Shown: piece by piece, positions 56,219 to 64,000 of the stretch | Layout of the letters: the number at the start of each line of letters is the position of its first letter | Numbering within the stretch: the first letter of the stretch is position 1 | Assembly: GCA_036785325.1 (NCBI GenBank) | Contig: JAXIVH010000039.1 | Span: 102,001 to 166,000 of the forward strand | Reading direction: 5' to 3' | Length of the DNA stretch: 64,000 bases | Origin: Urophycis tenuis | Lineage: Eukaryota > Chordata > Actinopteri > Gadiformes > Phycidae | The notes under the pieces: generated by a model | Databases searched by the model: none | What the model was told of the DNA's origin: nothing | What the model saw: the letters and a program-made list of their open reading frames with translations, nothing else | Made by a program: the position numbers and the translations under genes

Positions 56219-56332
56219 ATACTCTTGTTTTTCTTCAAATCGTATAAATCTTTCGCCTTTTACTAAAGATATCCGTGGAGAGGAACATTAAGTATTCATC
56301 AATTTTTTGATGTCCTGCTTTACTGCGGTGCT
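56219..56332 (+). pseudogene. U5 snRNA pseudogene, copy 10
   Basis: Starts ATACTCTTG but has AAAGATATCC in the stem after loop I, lacks three bases at AACATTAAGTATT, and its 3' hairpin GTCCTGC/GCGGTGC no longer pairs well. Most likely nonfunctional. Confidence 0.75.
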
Positions 56333-56553
56333 GCCTGATTTGTCAAGTAAATATTACTAAACTTCTTCGATATTGAATGGGGATCACGTCAATTGATTAG
56401 AATTGACTATTATGTTGAACAAATTTACTAAAACGAAGAGTACATTGACGCCATACGTCTATAAATAAGCCTTCATTGTTTTCACACGTTAAAAAATCAG
56501 ATAGTTGTGAACGTGAATTTATTTTATTGTCCCCTATTCTCATGGGGTATTTA

Positions 56554-56650
<97 letters not shown>

Positions 56651-56809
56651 CTATCCATCGTTTGTTTGTAAAGCAAAACCATGCAGTTCATTTCAATCGG
56701 CACTAGAGGAACCAAAGGTAAAAGCTCCCATCATTCCTTTCGGCATGGTGGAATAACGATAATTTGTCATGAGAAATCAAGGTCGTGCCACTTTTAGTGT
56801 GCAATATAC

Positions 56810-56838
56810 ATAGACTGTATATATATATGGACAAACCG
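56810..56838. mobile_element. 29-bp remnant of the same transposon insertion
   Basis: ATAGACTGTATATATATATG and 9 more bases sit between the same two GCAATATAC copies (56801-56809 and 56839-56847). It matches the left end of the 506-bp element, so it is a deletion derivative of the same insertion. Confidence 0.8.
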
Positions 56839-56966
56839 GCAATATACGACTTCTGAGGGACGACTCAGTCTTAGGGATCCAACTCCATTGTGGTCATGAG
56901 TGAAACCCTGAGGTAGAGCTGTGTTCAGGAGAAGGCGGCCTGTTTCTAGAACGGCACGTTGTCAGT

Positions 56967-57083
56967 ACACTCTTGTTTCTCTTCAAATCGTATAAATCTT
57001 TCGCCTTTTACTAAAGATTTCCGTGGAGAGGAACATTATGAGTATTAATCAATTTTTTGATGCCCTGCTTTACTGCGGGGCTT
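56967..57083 (+). ncRNA. rnu5: U5 spliceosomal snRNA, copy 11
   Basis: 117 bases, TTCAAATCG type, with AGTATTAATCAA before an intact Sm site. Loop I and the 3' stem are intact. Downstream of the 29-bp transposon remnant. Confidence 0.88.
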
Positions 57084-57300
57084 CCTGAGTTGTCAAGTAA
57101 ATATTACTTAACGTTCCGCGTTATTGAATGGGGATCACGTCAATTGATTAGAATTGACTGTTATGCTGAACAATTTTACTAAAACGAAGAGTACGTTGAC
57201 GCCATACGTCTATAAATAAGCCTTCATTGTTTTCACACGTTAAAAAATCAGATAGTTGTGAACGTGAATTTATTTTATTGTCCCCTATTCTCATGGGGTA

Positions 57301-57399
<99 letters not shown>

Positions 57400-57628
57400 T
57401 GTTTGTTTGTTTGTAAAGCAAAGACTTGCAGTTCATCTCAATCGTCGCTAGAGGAACCAAAGGTAAACGCTCCCATCATTCCTTTCGGCGTGATGGAATA
57501 ACGATAATTTGACATGAGAAATCAACGTCATGCTACTAATCCAATTTCCATGTGGTCATGAGTGAAACCCTGACGTAGAGCTGTGTTCAGGATAAAGTGG
57601 TCTGTCTCTAGAGATAATGATCAACAAT

Positions 57629-57746
57629 TCACTCTTGCTTCTCTACAGATCGTATAAATCTTTCGCCTTTTACTAAAGATTTCTGTGGAGAGGAGCACTA
57701 TGAGTATTTACCAATTTTTTGATGCCCTGTGTTAATGCTGGGGCTT
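57629..57746 (+). ncRNA. rnu5: U5 snRNA copy 12 (variant, duplicate of copy 8)
   Basis: 118 bases, differing from copy 8 by one change (GATTTCTGTGG). It has the same altered 3' hairpin and intact loop I and Sm site. Confidence 0.82.
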
Positions 57747-58020
57747 CCTAAATTGTCAAAAAAAAAGGGAAAATCATAAATAAACAGTCTGGTATTGCAA
57801 ATCGATGGCACATAACACGTCGACTTGTGAGATACAATTATTGTGTTAAGCGAATTTAAAATGAGGAGTATGTTGATGCCATTGATCTGTTTATTAGCCT
57901 TCATTTTGTTTTCACTCGTTAAACAATCAGATAGTTTTACTTATATCGTTAGACAAGACTTTATTGATCCTCCATGTGAATTTATTTTATTGACCCCTAT
58001 TTTCATGGGGTATCTATCTA

Positions 58021-59287
58021 GTTCAAGATAAAGTTCAAGTAACTTTATTGTCAAGTGTGCTACATGGCAGGCATATAGCACAGATGAAATTGCAGTCCTC
58101 TCAGACCTGCGATGCAAAATGAACAAATGGACAATCAGACAAACAAAGAGACATTATACAGACAACACAGAAAAATACAAGTATGAACAAAAGTGAGGTA
58201 GTGCATTGTTGCAGTGCAAAATATATTCAAAAGACAATCTAAAGTGACATAGTGGAGTTCAGAGTTTGTGAGTGGGGGTGGGAGGGAGATGGTCTGAGGT
58301 CAAATGATGCTGGTGGGGTGCGAGGTTAGAGTCTGTGGCAGGGGGCAGAGGAGGGGGGGCAGGGGCAGAGCAGGGAGGGAGTTGAGCCTCCGGACAGCCT
58401 GATGAAAGAAGCTGTCTTTGAGCCTGCTGGTTCTGGCCCGGAGACACTGCAGTCTCCTCCCCCGACGGCAGAAGACTGAGGATACTGTGGGATGGGTGGG
58501 TGGGGTCACCAGCAATCCCGATGGCCTTGCTAGTGAGGCGGGTGGTGTAAATGTCCAAGATGGGGGGGAGAGAGACAAAGATTATCCTCTCAGCTGCTCT
58601 CACTATGTGCTGCAGTGTCTTGCGGCAGGACACGGTGCAGGCACCGTAACACACAGTGATGCAGCTGGTCAGAAGGCTCTAGATGGTGCCTCTGTAGAAT
58701 GTGTGCATGATGGTGGATGAGGCCCCAGCTCTTTTTAGTTTGCGGAGGAAGTACAGGCGTTGTTGGGCTTTTTTGGCCAGTGATGCGGTGTTATGGTTCC
58801 AGGGCAGGTCTTCGGACATGTGCATTCCCAGGAACTTGGTGCTGCTCACCCTCTCCACTGTAGCATCATTGATGATCAGTGGAGCATGCTGTGTGTGCAT
58901 GCTCCTGAAGTCCACAACAATCTCCTTCGTCTTCTTCACATGCAGACGGAGATTGTTGTCCTTGCACCACGTAGCCAGCCTGTTCACCTCACTCCTGTAG
59001 ATCGTCTCATCGCCATTGTTGATGAGACCCACCACAGTCGTGTCATCCGCAAACTTGATGAAGATGTTGGAGCTGGATGTTGGTGTGCAGTTGTGGGTCA
59101 GCAGAGTGAAGCGGAGGGGGCTGAGCACACATCATTGGTGGGCCCCCGTGTTCAATGTGATGGTGCTGGAGGTGCTGCTGCCGACCCGAACTGCCTATGG
59201 TCTCCCCGTCAGGAAGTCCAACAGCCAGTTGCACAGGGAGGTGTTGAGTCCCAGCTGGTCCAGTTTGTGAATGAGCTGCTGGGGGAT
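58021..59287 (-). mobile_element. LINE fragment with reverse transcriptase remnant
   Basis: Minus-strand non-LTR element. The segment 59128-58679 encodes a reverse transcriptase remnant with IKFADDTTVVGLI (the YADD-type catalytic box), VNRLATWCKDNNLRLHVKKT and STKFLGMHMSEDLPW. The 5' part is disrupted by frameshifts, and upstream RT blocks are missing. Its 3' end adjoins TATC repeat exactly as in the copy at 54148. Family call CR1/L2/Rex1-like, not resolved further. Confidence 0.8.
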
Positions 59288-59584
59288 TATCTATCTATCT
59301 ATATGTCTGTCTATCTGTCTATCTGTCAATCTGTCAGTCTGTCAGTCTATCTATCTATCTATCGTTTGTTTGTAAAGCAAAGACATGCAGTTAATCTCAA
59401 TCGTCACTAGAGGAACCAACGGTAAAAGCGCCCATCATTCCTTTCGGCCTGATGGAATAACGATCATTTGACATTAGAAATCAACGTCATGCGACTTTTA
59501 GTGTGCAACGACTTCTGCTTGAAACCCTGAGGTAGAGCTGTGTTCAGGAGAAGCTGGTCTGTATCTAGAGCTGACATTATACAG

Positions 59585-59702
59585 TACACTCTAGTTTCTC
59601 TACAGATCGAATAAATCTTTCGCCTTTTACTAAAGACTTCCGTGTAGAACAACGTTATGAGTATCAATTCATTTTTTGATGCCCTGCTTCACTGCGGGGC
59701 TT
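59585..59702 (+). pseudogene. U5 snRNA pseudogene, copy 13
   Basis: Carries GATCGAATAAATC, AAAGACTTCCGTGTAGAACAA and TCAATTCATTTTTTGA, changes that disturb stem I pairing. The 3' hairpin is intact. Probably nonfunctional. Confidence 0.72.
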
Positions 59703-59981
59703 CCTAAACTGTAGAACATTAAGTCCGAGAAGAGATTTCCAGGGGCAAAGAGCATTCATTCACGTCCTCTGAATCGTTTCAAGGTTCTCTGGTCATTTCA
59801 CGGAAGTAAGGAACCTGACCGCATTGACTGAAAACGCCAAAACAAATGACTTAACATCCTTCCTGTAACTGGCGCTTTCTTCACTGAGTAGCTAATGTCT
59901 ACACAGTAGAGGTATGTAAAGAGTTGACGTAAAGAGGCGGGGTCAATGTAAATCACCAATGGAGGAGCGGCCTGTTAAGAA

Positions 59982-60000
59982 CTCCCATCAGCCACTTCGG
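59982..60000 (+). promoter_or_regulatory. Diverged Staf-like element of U5 copy 14
   Basis: CTCCCATCAGCCACTTCGG, about 233 bases upstream of copy 14. It keeps the CCCATCA core but loses part of the second half. Confidence 0.4.
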
Positions 60001-60151
60001 CGTGATGGAATAATGACCATTTGATTACATAAATCAATAGAAATCAACGTGATGCTACTTTGAGTGTACATTGTACGTGTTTTGAGTGACGACCCGGCCT
60101 GTCTGCTTCCAATCCCACCATGGACAAGAGGGAAGCAATGTGACGAGAGTG

Positions 60152-60172
60152 GGACCATGGTGTAAAGATATA
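60152..60172 (+). promoter_or_regulatory. PSE-like element of U5 copy 14
   Basis: GACCATGGTGTAAAGATATA at about -63 to -43. This is the same type as copy 1 and unlike all internal units. Confidence 0.5.
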
Positions 60173-60214
60173 TCCCGGATAATCCGGTCTGTTGTTGGCC
60201 CACTTCTCTTCAGT

Positions 60215-60331
60215 ACACTCTTGTTTCTCTTCAGATCGTATAAATCTTTCGCCTTTTACTAAAGATTTCCGTGGAGAGGAACATTATGAGTATTCATCAA
60301 TTTTTTGATGCCCTGCTTCACTGCGGGGCTT
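60215..60331 (+). ncRNA. rnu5: U5 spliceosomal snRNA, copy 14
   Basis: 117 bases, canonical TTCAGATCG form with intact loop I, Sm site and 3' stem (GCTTCACTGC loop). It is the last copy and its 3' flank is unrelated to the array spacer. Confidence 0.93.
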
Positions 60332-60345
60332 CCTCAATTGTCAAA

Positions 60346-63370
<3,025 letters not shown>

Positions 63371-63946
63371 ATGGCCGAGACGTGGCGGAACTGCTTCGAG
63401 GAGGAGCTCATCTGCCCCATCTGCCTGCACATCTTCTCGGACCCCATCCAGCTGCCCTGCAAGCACAACTTCTGCCGCGGGTGCATCGGCGAGGCGTGGG
63501 CCAAGGACAGCACGCCGGCCCGCTGCCCCGAGTGCAACCACGCCTACGCCCAGAAGCCCGGCCTGGAGAAGAACCACAAGCTGTCCAACATCGTGGAGAA
63601 GTACAACGCCCTGAGCGTGGAGAAGCCGGCGCCGCCGCCACCGCAGTGCATCCTGTGTCGCCGCGGGCCGCCGCTGCCCGCCGCCAAGGTCTGCCTGCGG
63701 TGCAACGCGCCCTGCTGCCAGTCCCACGTGCAGACCCACCTGCAGCAGCCCTGCTCGGCGCTGGGCCACCTGCTGGTGGAGGCCGAGGCGGTGAAGGCCT
63801 GGACCTGCCCCCAGCACGACGAGTACCGCCTCTACCACTGCGAGGCCGAGCAGACCGCCGTGTGCCAGTACTGCTGCTTCTCCCGCTGCCACCCCGGGCA
63901 CGGCCACGCCGTCACCGACGTGGAGCTGCGGCGCAACGACATACGG
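63371..63946 (+). CDS. trim8: TRIM8-type RING/B-box E3 ligase, first coding exon (3' off window)
   Basis: First coding exon of a tripartite-motif ubiquitin ligase that continues beyond the window. The start MAETWRNCFEEELICPICL matches the TRIM8 N-terminus, so this ATG was preferred to the in-frame ATGs at 63357 and further upstream. The RING covers about residues 15-57 (CPICLHIF, LPCKHNFCRGC, RCPEC). Two B-boxes follow: C-x2-C at CILC with CLRCNAPCC, then CPQHDEYRLYHCEAEQTAVC. The exon encodes 192 residues and ends ELRRNDIR at donor CGG, then GTGAGG at 63947, where TRIM8 continues into its coiled coil. GC content is far higher than in the flanks. TRIM8 regulates cytokine and NF-kB signalling in mammals; that is family knowledge only. 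Confidence 0.9.
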
Positions 63947-64000
63947 GTGAGGGTGCGACGGCGGGGTGCGACGGGGGGGGGTCTGTCTATCTGTCTGTGA

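Overview
The window is vertebrate nuclear DNA from a teleost fish. It has split genes with GT-AG introns, teleost-type SINE, LINE and hAT remnants, and spliceosomal snRNA genes. CA/GT and GA/CT microsatellites and long poly-G/poly-C runs are extremely dense. That density fits a gadiform (cod-like) genome, but the species is an inference. The gene order (Cys-loop receptor, rnf157, srsf2, mxra7, st6galnac1) resembles human 17q25, where ZACN, RNF157, SRSF2, MXRA7 and ST6GALNAC1 lie in one region. Almost all coding sequence was assembled by matching exons, splice sites and phases by eye.

Layout. 1-5.1 kb and 6.05-11.53 kb (minus strand): two tandem, intron-for-intron identical genes for 5-HT3/ZACN-like pentameric ligand-gated channels. 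The first runs off the left edge before its TM4 exon. 11.6-15.3 kb: repeat-rich, no convincing gene. 15.35-35.37 kb (minus): rnf157, a MGRN1/RNF157-type RING E3 ligase with at least 18 recognisable coding exons and an unresolved C-terminal end. 36.52-39.4 kb (plus): srsf2 (SC35), head-to-head with rnf157 and carrying a 3'UTR intron. 39.92-43.35 kb (plus): mxra7. 43.61-47.61 kb (plus): a st6galnac1-like sialyltransferase whose stem is a His/Asp-rich 8-residue tandem repeat. 47.8-60.35 kb (plus): a tandem array of 14 U5 snRNA genes or pseudogenes. Each unit carries a ZNF143/Staf-like distal element, a PSE-like proximal element and (usually) a TATC/TGTC microsatellite. LINE fragments and a small transposon are caught up in the array. 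60.4-63.3 kb: repeats and the presumed 5' region of the next gene. 63.37-64.0 kb (plus): first coding exon of a TRIM8-type ligase, continuing off the right edge.

The most notable items are the U5 array and a minisatellite in rnf157 that appears to have amplified a 5' splice site, giving about 17 tandem donor-like units next to the real donor. Also notable are perfect short-loop hairpins in mxra7 and st6galnac1 introns, microsatellites fused to splice sites in the duplicated channel genes, and transposon events shared between duplicated U5 units. The channel genes would act at the plasma membrane, RNF157 and TRIM8 in ubiquitylation, ST6GALNAC1 in Golgi O-glycan sialylation, and SRSF2 and U5 in pre-mRNA splicing.
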